A stretch of 38,115 bases of DNA, from the NCBI GenBank assembly GCA_024228495.1, contig JAAETJ010000124.1:1-38115 (forward strand), given 5' to 3'. This document shows, piece after piece, positions 25,770 through 33,446 of the stretch. The stretch is from a bacterium (GTDB lineage Bacteria; Pseudomonadota; Alphaproteobacteria; Rhizobiales; JAKIUO01). The notes under the pieces were generated by a model. The model saw only the letters and a program-made list of their open reading frames with translations, did not search any database and was not told the origin of the DNA. The first letter of the stretch is position 1; every line of letters starts with the position of its first letter. The position numbers and the translations under genes were made by a program.

Positions 25770-26462
25770 CTAATAGGGCGCCCCTACCGCCCGACACAAG
25801 AAGCGCATCAGCGGACTGGCCGCCTTAAAACCATTGATCACGTCTGCAACAAAATCAGATCGCGCCGCCTGTTTGGCGGTTGCGGTATGCATCAGGAAAA
25901 AGCTCTTGCGCTTCAGATCCTCAATATGAGGGTGATCGACGTCATATCCGCGCGGTGGACGCTTCAGGCTATCGCCGCGTAACTCATCAAACATCGCGTT
26001 GAGTTTTTTATTGTTACGCACCCGGCTCCAGCCAGCCGTGTCGCTAGCAATGCCTTGCCGGATGCTTTTTATCTGCGCAGAAGCTGGCATCCAGACGCCA
26101 CCGCCATAGCGAATATTACCCGGCTCCAGATGCACATAAAAACCAGGGGCATGGGCATCGCGCCCGTTCATATGACGAAACTGAATAGCAGCACTTTCTT
26201 TATACGGACGTTTGTCTTTTGCAAATCGCACATCGCGATAGATACGAAACATGGAGCCACCATGTTTTCTCGGGTTGGCCAAAAAATGCGGTGAAACTTT
26301 TTCGAGCGGTTCCGCAATGTCTTCGATAAAATCAAGGATGGGCACAATCACTTCACGATCATAACGCTGCTTGTTGGCGGTGAACCATTCGCGATCGTTA
26401 TTTTCCTTGATGTCGATAAAGAATTGAAAGAACTCCGGTCCAAAGCCTGTAAATTTTGTCAT
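25770..26462 (-). CDS. DUF2461 (TIGR02453) family protein
   Basis: The 230-residue protein begins FTGFGPEFFQFFIDIKENNDREWFTANK and has RIYRDVRFAKDKRPYKES and PGFYVHLEPGNIRYGGGVWMP, which are the signatures of DUF2461, a widespread family of unknown function. Length fits. AAGGG lies seven nt before the ATG. It is on the same strand as the DUF2156 gene, 230 nt upstream. Confidence 0.88.
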   Translation of the reverse strand: MTKFTGFGPEFFQFFIDIKENNDREWFTANKQRYDREVIVPILDFIEDIAEPLEKVSPHFLANPRKHGGSMFRIYRDVRFAKDKRPYKESAAIQFRHMNGRDAHAPGFYVHLEPGNIRYGGGVWMPASAQIKSIRQGIASDTAGWSRVRNNKKLNAMFDELRGDSLKRPPRGYDVDHPHIEDLKRKSFFLMHTATAKQAARSDFVADVINGFKAASPLMRFLCRAVGAPY

Positions 26463-26571
26463 GATAAGACCCTTAGCAGAAATGCGTCGTGAGGTGTTTC
26501 GAGTATCGATTGGCTATTCATAGCGATAGCTTTTGCGCAGGTTTTTGGGCCATTTTCCGTAGACATATAGT

Positions 26572-26757
26572 TTATTCTGGCAAGGATTCTGCGGGCCAGC
26601 ATTGATTCCACCCTTCACCATCCATGAATAGCAAGAGGATATCTGCTTCATATTCTGCAAGGGAGTGTTTTAGTTCGGTTAAAGTATGCCTTTTTGAAAT
26701 CACGCACAAACCGGCAACATCTTTGGAGCCTGCAATCAGATACAAATGATTAAGCAT
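26572..26757 (-). CDS. possible small hypothetical protein (61 residues)
   Basis: A 61-codon open frame with natural-looking composition (LTELKHSLAEYEADILLLF) lies alone in a 470-nt gap. A stop codon sits three codons upstream of the ATG, so this is the only start, but there is no ribosome binding site. I would not rely on it without conservation. Confidence 0.25.
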   Translation of the reverse strand: MLNHLYLIAGSKDVAGLCVISKRHTLTELKHSLAEYEADILLLFMDGEGWNQCWPAESLPE

Positions 26758-26887
26758 AAAAACTTAGGAGTAAATTTTCAGCCCCTTGTTTTTCTGGCAG
26801 CAGATGAGACAATCGGTTGTTTTTAGCCCGCAAATGGTTCATCGGGTCGGCGCTTCACTTATCTGGATATGACCAAAGGAATGGTAC

Positions 26888-26920
26888 ACAAAAAAGGGCG
26901 GGGATTTCTCCCTGCCCTTT
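26888..26920 (-). terminator. Rho-independent terminator of sat
   Basis: On the minus strand AAAAGGGC pairs with GCCCTTTT, continued after one mismatch by GGG/CCC, with an AGAAAT loop and a terminal T6 tract. It begins about 13 nt after the sat stop codon. Confidence 0.8.
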
Positions 26921-26932
26921 TCTCAAAGTTTG

Positions 26933-28117
26933 CTATGCAGTGCTCTGATAATAATCCATCAGGATCTGTGCGACTTCTGGGCGGGAGAACTCTTTGGGAG
27001 GAGCTTCGCCATTGCCAAGCATTTCGCGTACCTTGGTGCCGGACAGAAGCACAAAGTCTTCTTTCGTGTGATCTTCGACTTCACGCATCATCACGACCTT
27101 GTCGAGTTTTTTCGAATAGGCAGTGTGGTCAGCGGCGAAAATTTCCAATTCAAGCGCCCCTTCAGGCACTTCGTCGAAAATTTCCTGTGCGCCAAAGTCG
27201 GTGTAATAGTCACCAACACCGGCATGGTCACGGCCAACGATCAGATGGGTTGCACCCATATTCTGGCGGAACACGGCATGCAGCACAGCTTCACGAGGAC
27301 CGGCATAGAGCATGTCAAAACCATAGCCTGTGACCATGGCGCTGTTCTCTTTGAAATAGATGTCGACCATCTTGCGAATAGCGTTATCACGAACATCAGC
27401 TGGAATGTCGCCCGCTTTGAGCTTGCCGAGCAGCATGTGAATAACCAGACCATCAGCGCCAAGACGCTTCATAGCCATATGACAAAGCTCTTCATGGGCG
27501 CGATGCATGGGGTTACGGGTCTGGAAGGCCACAACCTTATTCCAGCCGCGCGCCTTGATCTCGTCGCGAATTTCAACGGCGGTTTTATAAGTATCGCCAA
27601 AATCGGTTTCAAAATAAGAAGAGTTAAGAACCTGAATAGGACCAGAAAGAGCCACATTGCCAGCGGTCATAAAGGCCGACACACCGGGATGCTCCATATC
27701 GGTGGTGCCATAGACTTTTTCGGCAACCATCACCATTTCGTCGCCAGACAGCTCTTCAATCGCTTCAATATCCATCACGGCAACAACAGGGTTACCATCT
27801 ACGTTTGGATCTTTAAGCGCGATACGATCACCGGCGTTCAAATCGCCTGCGTCCTGCACCATGTTTACAACCGGGGTTGGCCAGAACAGGCCACTGGTGG
27901 TTTTCATATCCGCGGCGACCGACAAAATGTCAGCCTTGTTCATGTAACCGGTCAACGGATTAAAATAACCGCCGCCCAACATCACGGCGTTGGCAGCAGC
28001 AGCCGAACTGACAGTGATCGAGGTGAGACCATTTGCTTCGCTTTGCAGTTTCTCGTTTTCGGCTGGATCAGAGACGAACAGTGGATTGAGTTCATCGGAG
28101 CCATGTGGCTTTATCAT
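26933..28117 (-). CDS. sat: sulfate adenylyltransferase (ATP sulfurylase), single-chain type
   Basis: Sat catalyses sulfate + ATP = APS + PPi. In sulfur-oxidising bacteria the single-chain type runs backwards, making ATP from APS; in others it activates sulfate. The 394-residue protein shows the PUA-like N-domain (1-165), the ATP-binding loop QTRNPMHRAH (199-208), LLGKLKAGDIP and GRDHAGVGDYY (about 280-290). It is not the heterodimeric CysDN form usual for assimilation in Proteobacteria. No APS kinase domain is fused. The ATG at 28117 has AGAGGAAG five nt upstream; the frame upstream is ignored. It stands alone, without aprAB or cys genes. Confidence 0.95.
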   Translation of the reverse strand: MIKPHGSDELNPLFVSDPAENEKLQSEANGLTSITVSSAAAANAVMLGGGYFNPLTGYMNKADILSVAADMKTTSGLFWPTPVVNMVQDAGDLNAGDRIALKDPNVDGNPVVAVMDIEAIEELSGDEMVMVAEKVYGTTDMEHPGVSAFMTAGNVALSGPIQVLNSSYFETDFGDTYKTAVEIRDEIKARGWNKVVAFQTRNPMHRAHEELCHMAMKRLGADGLVIHMLLGKLKAGDIPADVRDNAIRKMVDIYFKENSAMVTGYGFDMLYAGPREAVLHAVFRQNMGATHLIVGRDHAGVGDYYTDFGAQEIFDEVPEGALELEIFAADHTAYSKKLDKVVMMREVEDHTKEDFVLLSGTKVREMLGNGEAPPKEFSRPEVAQILMDYYQSTA

Positions 28118-28569
28118 CGCATCTTCCTCTAAGGTAACTTTCAAAATTGCGAGCCCTGATCACGCCAACAACCGATCCAAGGGGCGATCATGACATGTTT
28201 ATAATGTGAAGGGCTGCTTCCGTTTATCCATCGCAGCGCCTTAATGCAAGCCCCCCAGACGCCCTTATTGACGCATTATTCCATATATCACCCCTCTTGG
28301 CGGAGCCACACATAGGCGCAAACCCCCGACTTTTTAGGGACATTTATTAAAAAATCAGAAGATTTGAACATTCGAAAATTTATTTTTGATATATTTTACA
28401 CGATGCATTACCGCAAAGTTTGTGATATCGACGCCATTTCATTGCAGCCCAATCTGGTTTGGCTCTTGCCACAAAAAGTGCAGATCCATTTGAAGGGGAA
28501 GGCTTTTGGTAACTCCCCAGCTCATTTCCCCGATCTTGCCAAATAGCTTTTTTTCTGAATCAATGGGGC

Positions 28570-28692
28570 ATGGCTGATGACATTGAAAAATTGCTTGAAA
28601 TCAATGCTGTGCAGGGCGAGCAGATCGGGGCGTTGCAGGCCCTTGTTACCGAGCTTGAACGTATACTGAAGCTTGACAGTTTAACGATATGA
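28570..28692 (+). CDS. possible 40-residue coiled-coil peptide
   Basis: ATG at 28570 opens a 40-codon frame reading MADDIEKLLEINAVQ... with a regular Leu/Ile heptad pattern (EKLLEIN, GALQALVTELERILKL), as in a short coiled coil. A GGGG lies directly before the ATG, too close to be a standard ribosome binding site. Its TGA overlaps the next ATG as ATGA. It could be a remnant of a larger operon. Confidence 0.35.
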   Translation: MADDIEKLLEINAVQGEQIGALQALVTELERILKLDSLTI

Positions 28693-28762
28693 ACGCAACC
28701 AATCCATTTGCCGCTGGCGACCTGGTCACCTGGAAACGGGGTTTCCAAAGACGAGAGAAAAC
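28689..28762 (+). pseudogene. truncated start of a gene, coupled to the 40-residue ORF
   Basis: The frame begins MNATNPFAAGDLVTWKRGFQ, similar in style to the starts of small DUF2158-like proteins (xFxxGDxVxxKxG). After about 25 codons it runs into the 3' end of rluB on the other strand, where its continuation to 28916 is low-complexity antisense reading. I call it a probable remnant cut off by whatever joined it to rluB. The end is set at the rluB boundary. Confidence 0.3.
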
Positions 28763-29665
28763 TTATCGGCGTGTCTGCTTTTTCTTCTTGCCACCAAAGG
28801 GTGGCTTTTTTCTTGGTTTTGGTTTGGTCTTTGCTTTGGGTGACGAAGCATTTACACTTGGTGATGCCGCCCCAGCCGTTCTTCTTACCTGTGGTTTTGG
28901 TCCCAGCTCGAATTGATCGGTAAGCTCTTTGCCCAGCTGCTCGGCCAGCACCCGGCGCTTCACCTCTTCCACAGAACCAGTCTTTAGCTCGCTAAGCTGG
29001 AACGGCCCGTAGGAAAGCCGGATCAAGCGGCTGACTTTCATCCCCAAATGCTCCAGAATCCGCCGGATTTCTCGATTTTTACCTTCCGAAATGGACATAT
29101 TGATCCACGGATTATTGCCGTCACGCTCCAGCTGCGCAGATATTTCACCATAGCGCACGCCATCAATGGTCAAGCCGTTTTTAAGGCCGTCGAGTTGCGC
29201 TTGCGAGATCCTGCCAAAGGCCCGCACCTTGTAGCGCCGCCGCCAACCGGTCGCCGGTAATTCCAGATGACGCGCCAGCCCCCCATCCGTGGTCAATAGC
29301 ATCAGACCTTCCGTGTTATAATCCAGCCGCCCAACCGAAATAACACGCGGCAGGTGGTCAGGCAGGGCGTCGAACACTGTCGGGCGCCCTTGCGGATCCT
29401 TATGGCTGGTGACACGCCCGCGAGGTTTATGATAGCGCCATAAACGCACTGGTTCGCTCACGGGCAATAGCTTGCCGTTGACCAACACAATATCGCTGGC
29501 GCTGACATTGAACGCAGGGCTTTTCAGCAATTTGCCATTCACCATGACACTCCCAGCTTCGATCAGGCGCTCGGCGTCACGGCGCGAACAAACCCCCGCG
29601 CGCGCAATCATCCTGGCAATACGCATACCCTCTTTCACTGGTTTTTGCTCTGAAATTTTTGACAA
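28763..29665 (-). CDS. rluB: 23S rRNA/small-subunit-type pseudouridine synthase (RluB/RsuA family)
   Basis: The 300-residue protein has an N-terminal S4 RNA-binding domain (about 14-60: MIARAGVCSRRDAERLIEAG) and a RsuA/RluB catalytic domain with the conserved Asp in GRLDYNTEGLML and the ending SEGKNREIRRILEHLG. RluB makes pseudouridine 2605 in 23S rRNA; rsuA-type activity cannot be ruled out. The tail (about 275-300) is Lys-rich. The start is TTG at 29665 with AAAGG eight nt upstream; ATG at residue 14 is an alternative. It is divergent from tadA by 78 nt. Confidence 0.92.
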   Translation of the reverse strand: MSKISEQKPVKEGMRIARMIARAGVCSRRDAERLIEAGSVMVNGKLLKSPAFNVSASDIVLVNGKLLPVSEPVRLWRYHKPRGRVTSHKDPQGRPTVFDALPDHLPRVISVGRLDYNTEGLMLLTTDGGLARHLELPATGWRRRYKVRAFGRISQAQLDGLKNGLTIDGVRYGEISAQLERDGNNPWINMSISEGKNREIRRILEHLGMKVSRLIRLSYGPFQLSELKTGSVEEVKRRVLAEQLGKELTDQFELGPKPQVRRTAGAASPSVNASSPKAKTKPKPRKKPPFGGKKKKQTRR

Positions 29666-29743
29666 ATGAAAGACCTTTACGTAGATACTTGTGCCGTTGA
29701 GCTGCTGTGCAGTTCAAGTGATTGATCATATTGAAAGAGTACA

Positions 29744-30208
29744 GTGGCAAATCACACAAACACAAGCAACAGCTTTATGGCGCTGGCCCTCGCACAGGCC
29801 AAAGCGGCAGGTCAGCGCGGCGAAGTGCCGGTGGGAGCAGTGATCATTGCACCAGACAATGCAATTCTTGCCAAGGATGGTAACCGCACACGAGAACTCA
29901 AAGACCCCAGCGCCCATGCCGAACTTCTGGTCATTAAGAAAGCTTGTCAGCTGATTGGCAGCGAGCGGCTGATTGGCCACGACATTTATGTTACCCTGGA
30001 GCCTTGCACCATGTGCGCCGGACTGATCAGCTTTGCGCGTATCCGCAGGCTATATTTTGGCGCCTATGACACAAAGGGTGGTGGAATCGAGCAAGGCGCA
30101 GCATTTTTTTCTCAAAGCACCTGCCATCACGCCCCGGAAATCTATGGCGGCCTAGAAGAAACCAGCGCCGCCGCATTGCTGAGGGATTTTTTCAAGGAAA
30201 AACGCTAG
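29744..30208 (+). CDS. tadA: tRNA-specific adenosine deaminase
   Basis: TadA converts the wobble A34 of tRNA-Arg(ACG) to inosine. The 154-residue protein shows the deaminase zinc site: H58-A-E60 and P87-C88-T-M-C91. The context VPVGAVII, SAHAE and LEPCTMCAG fits the family. The start is GTG with AAAGAG four nt upstream; the internal ATG at codon 12 has none. It is divergent from rluB, a common alphaproteobacterial arrangement. Confidence 0.95.
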   Translation: MANHTNTSNSFMALALAQAKAAGQRGEVPVGAVIIAPDNAILAKDGNRTRELKDPSAHAELLVIKKACQLIGSERLIGHDIYVTLEPCTMCAGLISFARIRRLYFGAYDTKGGGIEQGAAFFSQSTCHHAPEIYGGLEETSAAALLRDFFKEKR

Positions 30209-30224
30209 CCATACTTATCCTTGA

Positions 30225-30254
30225 CGCCTCCCCCCGGCGGGATTGGCAGAGGCG
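30225..30254. terminator. possible bidirectional hairpin between tadA and the lipoprotein gene
   Basis: CGCCTC (30225-30230) pairs with GAGGCG (30249-30254) around a G/C-rich loop in the gap between two convergent genes. No T tract follows on either side, so its role as a terminator is uncertain. Confidence 0.3.
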
Positions 30255-30284
30255 AGGAAACATCGGCCAAGACCGTTCGGGCAA

Positions 30285-30893
30285 TTACAACTTTGCGAGC
30301 ATTCTGCTAGCGCACTTGCTGGCGATCATATCGAGATCGGTCTTCAACACTGCACCGTTATTTTGCAATATTTCATCATAACCGCGTTTTTTGGTCATAC
30401 CTTGCGAATTCAAACAAGTCCCTTTTGTGAGGACCTTCTTGCTTCTCCGGTCTGCAAGTTCGACAACGATACTCGTGCGTGGCGTATAACTCATGAAGTC
30501 GAGGGCTCCGTGGTTTACCTGCCAAAAAACGGTGCTCACACGAAGCAAAATATCCGCCGATGCCGGGGAAGAAACGATGGACATACGATATTTTGTGGCA
30601 AGTTTACTTTTAAGTCGTTGCCCCACAGTTTTTGCCGGATCGGTTACCCCGTAATCTGTGGCAAGATTATCGCTCATACCGTGAATGAGCAAAGTGGCAA
30701 TCAACCCGTTATTAAGCGATTTTTCCGGCGTATTGATAATCAGTTTTGGCGGTGGTCCAACCACAAGAGCGAGCTTGCGGTTCTGGATTTTACCGATGGT
30801 CGAGCTGTCAAGTTTCAACGAATGGCTGGAACATCCAGCCAGCAATCCTGCCAATATCACCAGTCCGACAAGTCTTAGAAAAATACGCCCCAT
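30285..30893 (-). CDS. hypothetical lipoprotein
   Basis: The ATG at 30893 has GGGGGCGGAG five nt upstream and gives a 202-residue lipoprotein with lipobox LAGC (Cys21). The frame upstream of it is discarded. The mature part includes GKIQNRKLALVVGPPPKL and a run typical of small periplasmic or outer-membrane lipoproteins, and two further cysteines near the C-terminus. I do not recognise the family. It is convergent with tadA. Confidence 0.75.
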   Translation of the reverse strand: MGRIFLRLVGLVILAGLLAGCSSHSLKLDSSTIGKIQNRKLALVVGPPPKLIINTPEKSLNNGLIATLLIHGMSDNLATDYGVTDPAKTVGQRLKSKLATKYRMSIVSSPASADILLRVSTVFWQVNHGALDFMSYTPRTSIVVELADRRSKKVLTKGTCLNSQGMTKKRGYDEILQNNGAVLKTDLDMIASKCASRMLAKL

Positions 30894-31089
30894 TGAATCT
30901 CCGCCCCCAATTATGAGGTGGTCAATCCCGATTGGATCGCGCTTCTCACAATAAAATTGTCCATAAAGGAAAGTGTACATCTTTTTAACATCCATTTAGC
31001 GCAATCAACAATGGCTGCGAACGCCACATAACATATTTATCCAAATCGTGACAATCACGCATCAGCATATACGTGGCATTAACCCTGCG

Positions 31090-31998
31090 CTAAATATCCA
31101 CTTTTTGACTTTCCATCGCCGCTTCCAGCTCGCGCTTAACGTCATCCTTCAAGGTATCGCATCTTTGCAGCACCTCTTCCATCTTGAAGAAATCGAGCAC
31201 CTTGAAACGCCCTACCGGGGGAGAAATCAGAATATCTGGCTGATGGTCCCGCAGTTTCTCTCGCACAATTGAGCGCATGATGATTTGTGAAGTGCCAATC
31301 AGCGCCTCCACGGAGCCCGGCACGCTTTGACCATCACCGCGCGGCTCCCCATTAACATCAATGGCCAGGGATATGTCTGTTTTACCCTTCAGGCTCTCAA
31401 AGGGCAGTGGATTGACAAACCCACCGTCAATCAGCACATGCCCGTCAATCACAACGGGTTCAAGAAGGGCGGGAAGGGCCGCGCTGGCAGCAATTGCTGG
31501 AAGAAGCCGACCGCTTGTGACATCTCTTTGCAACTGCGTATGATAATTCGTCGTAACAGCAATAAAGGGGATTTTCAAATCTTCGAAATCTTTTGCCAGA
31601 CCATCTGACATGAGTGTTCCAAGTATGGTTTCCATATTGAATATCGCGGGTGAAAACGGGTTCCATATCTGCGTACGAGAGCCGTGCCATTTGCTCATCA
31701 TTTTGCGCACCAGATTGCTCTTCTTGAGGAACAATTCCTCGCAGTGCGCGCGGATTTGCATCCCGGACATGCCAGAGGCATAAGCGGCGCCCAATATTGC
31801 GCCAATGCTGGTTCCTGAAATAAGATCCGGTTTAACGTCGAACTCGTCCAGCGCCTCCAACACGAGAATATGCGCAAGGCCGCGCGCACCGCCGCCGCCA
31901 AGCGCCAGTCCAATGGTTGGCCGGGCTGATTTGGGCTTCGCGGTTTCCTTCTTTTTCTTGGTCATTTTAGGTTTCTTGTCAATCATTTTACCGGACAT
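31090..31998 (-). CDS. patatin-like phospholipase (RssA-type)
   Basis: The 302-residue protein has all patatin-fold catalytic elements: oxyanion loop GGGGARG (34-40), nucleophile S64 in GTSIG and catalytic D191 in LIDGG. The family cleaves acyl chains from phospholipids or acts as regulators of lipid turnover. The N-terminus (1-28) is Lys-rich and may bind membranes. GGAGAGG is six nt before the ATG. It precedes the lipoprotein gene on the same strand with 196 nt between. Confidence 0.9.
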   Translation of the reverse strand: MSGKMIDKKPKMTKKKKETAKPKSARPTIGLALGGGGARGLAHILVLEALDEFDVKPDLISGTSIGAILGAAYASGMSGMQIRAHCEELFLKKSNLVRKMMSKWHGSRTQIWNPFSPAIFNMETILGTLMSDGLAKDFEDLKIPFIAVTTNYHTQLQRDVTSGRLLPAIAASAALPALLEPVVIDGHVLIDGGFVNPLPFESLKGKTDISLAIDVNGEPRGDGQSVPGSVEALIGTSQIIMRSIVREKLRDHQPDILISPPVGRFKVLDFFKMEEVLQRCDTLKDDVKRELEAAMESQKVDI

Positions 31999-32069
31999 AG
32001 GGGGCCTCTCCAGAAAATATTAGGGGGCAAGATAAATTTCAACTTCAAGGGGGTGCACGGCGGCGATCA

Positions 32070-33353
32070 TCACGTCGTTTCCTTTTCCCGCTCTACTGCC
32101 CGCCAGCCAATATCCTTGCGATAGAAACCTTGAGGCCAATCAATTTTTTCAATTGCCGCATAGGCTTTGTCACGCGCTTTCGATACCGTTTTGCCAAGTG
32201 CTGTGATATTGAGCACGCGGCCACCTGTCGCCAAAATCCGGCCGTCCTCATTTTTAGTCCCGGCATGAAAAATCATGATATCGGGATCCTTGGCCGCCTC
32301 TTCAAGTCCCTTGATCTCGCTACCACTTTCATAAGCACCAGGATAACCCTTTGATGCCATGACAATGGTGATGGCGGGGCGGTCGTCAAACTGATTGACC
32401 ATGCGGTCGAGCTTGCCATCTGAAGATGCAAGCATCACTGGTAAAAGATCCGAGCGCAGGCGAGCTATCAAAACCTGACATTCGGGATCGCCAAACCGCA
32501 CATTATATTCGATGAGCTTGGGACCGTCGCTGGTGATCATCAACCCCGCAAACAGCACCCCCTTGAACGGTATACCGTCCGCCTTCATACCTTTGAGGGT
32601 CGGCATAATAATCTCATCCATGGTGCGCTGGCGCATCTCATAGCTCATCACTGGTGCGGGCGAATAAGCGCCCATGCCACCGGTATTTGGTCCGACGTCT
32701 CCGTCAAAAGCGCATTTGTGATCTTGGGCTGTGGGAAGCTCCATCGCGGACTCTCCATCACAAATGGCGAAAAAGCTGGCCTCTTCACCCACCAGATATT
32801 CTTCAATAACAATGCTCGTTCCAGCGTCGCCAAAACGCCCGTCAAAACAATCCTGGACAGCCTGTTGGGCTTGCGCATGATCATGCGCAATGACCACTCC
32901 TTTGCCTGCCGCCAGCCCATCGGCCTTGATGACAACAGGGTAAGAACAATCATTCAAATAGCAATACGCCACATCGGCTTCATCAAAGACTTCGTAATCA
33001 GCCGTCGGGATATTATATTTGCTGCATAATTGTTTTGTGAAGGCTTTTGACCCTTCCAGCTGAGCGGCCGCTTTGGTGGGGCCAAAGGCCTTGATGCCCT
33101 GCGCTTCAAGGCTATCTACCAGTCCATCGACGAGGGGCAGTTCTGGTCCAACCACCACCAGTTCCACACTATTATTTCTGCAAAAATCGACAACGGACAT
33201 GTGATCGTTGACATCAAGATCAAGACAGGTGGCTAGTTCCGCGATACCGCCATTGCCCGGCGTACAAAAAATGTCACTGGCCATCTGGTTACGCGAAAAG
33301 GCATAAGCCAGCGCATGCTCGCGCCCACCCGACCCAATTAGTAAAACACCCAT
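32070..33353 (-). CDS. purD: phosphoribosylamine-glycine ligase (GAR synthetase)
   Basis: PurD joins glycine to phosphoribosylamine with ATP in purine synthesis. The 427-residue protein has the N-terminal GSGGREHALA loop, the ATP-grasp signatures (VIKADGLAAGKGV, NTGGMGAYSPAP, YNVRFGDPECQ) and family length. It is divergent from xseA, a frequent neighbour in Alphaproteobacteria. Confidence 0.97.
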   Translation of the reverse strand: MGVLLIGSGGREHALAYAFSRNQMASDIFCTPGNGGIAELATCLDLDVNDHMSVVDFCRNNSVELVVVGPELPLVDGLVDSLEAQGIKAFGPTKAAAQLEGSKAFTKQLCSKYNIPTADYEVFDEADVAYCYLNDCSYPVVIKADGLAAGKGVVIAHDHAQAQQAVQDCFDGRFGDAGTSIVIEEYLVGEEASFFAICDGESAMELPTAQDHKCAFDGDVGPNTGGMGAYSPAPVMSYEMRQRTMDEIIMPTLKGMKADGIPFKGVLFAGLMITSDGPKLIEYNVRFGDPECQVLIARLRSDLLPVMLASSDGKLDRMVNQFDDRPAITIVMASKGYPGAYESGSEIKGLEEAAKDPDIMIFHAGTKNEDGRILATGGRVLNITALGKTVSKARDKAYAAIEKIDWPQGFYRKDIGWRAVEREKETT

Positions 33354-33386
33354 TCAATTTTATCCCCGCATTGGCAAATTCTGTTG

Positions 33387-33415
33387 TTGATGAGTTTTTA
33401 CCTAAAGTCTATCTA
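33387..33415 (+). promoter_or_regulatory. putative promoter of xseA
   Basis: TTGATG (33387-33392), a 17-nt spacer and TATCTA (33410-33415) precede the xseA ATG at 33447 with AGGAAA in between. The match to sigma-70 consensus is fair. Confidence 0.35.
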
Positions 33416-33446
33416 TAGGGCCAGATAAAATAGGAAATATGTGTAA

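Larger units (their letters stand above)
26463..26932. other. intergenic region between sat and the DUF2461 gene
   Basis: It contains the sat terminator (26888-26920), the doubtful 61-residue frame, and the upstream region of the DUF2461 gene. Nothing else is recognised. Confidence 0.45.
28118..28762. other. intergenic region upstream of sat with tiny coupled ORFs
   Basis: This 645-nt gap must hold the sat promoter (a TATAAA-like -10 occurs near 28200 on the minus strand, without a clear -35). On the plus strand it has a 40-codon frame and a second frame overlapping it by ATGA, listed separately. Confidence 0.4.

Noticed and set aside
25573-25773. 66-codon plus-strand frame with a hydrophobic start
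   Set aside because: It has no ribosome binding site and lies in the promoter region of the DUF2156 gene; the hydrophobic stretch alone is not enough.
26930-28132. 400-codon plus-strand frame
   Set aside because: It is the exact antisense of sat, which has unmistakable ATP sulfurylase motifs.
28364-28546. 60-codon frame with TTG start upstream of sat
   Set aside because: There is no convincing ribosome binding site, and it has no resemblance to known proteins.
30243-30878. 211-codon plus-strand frame
   Set aside because: It is antisense to the lipoprotein gene, which has a clear lipobox and ribosome binding site.
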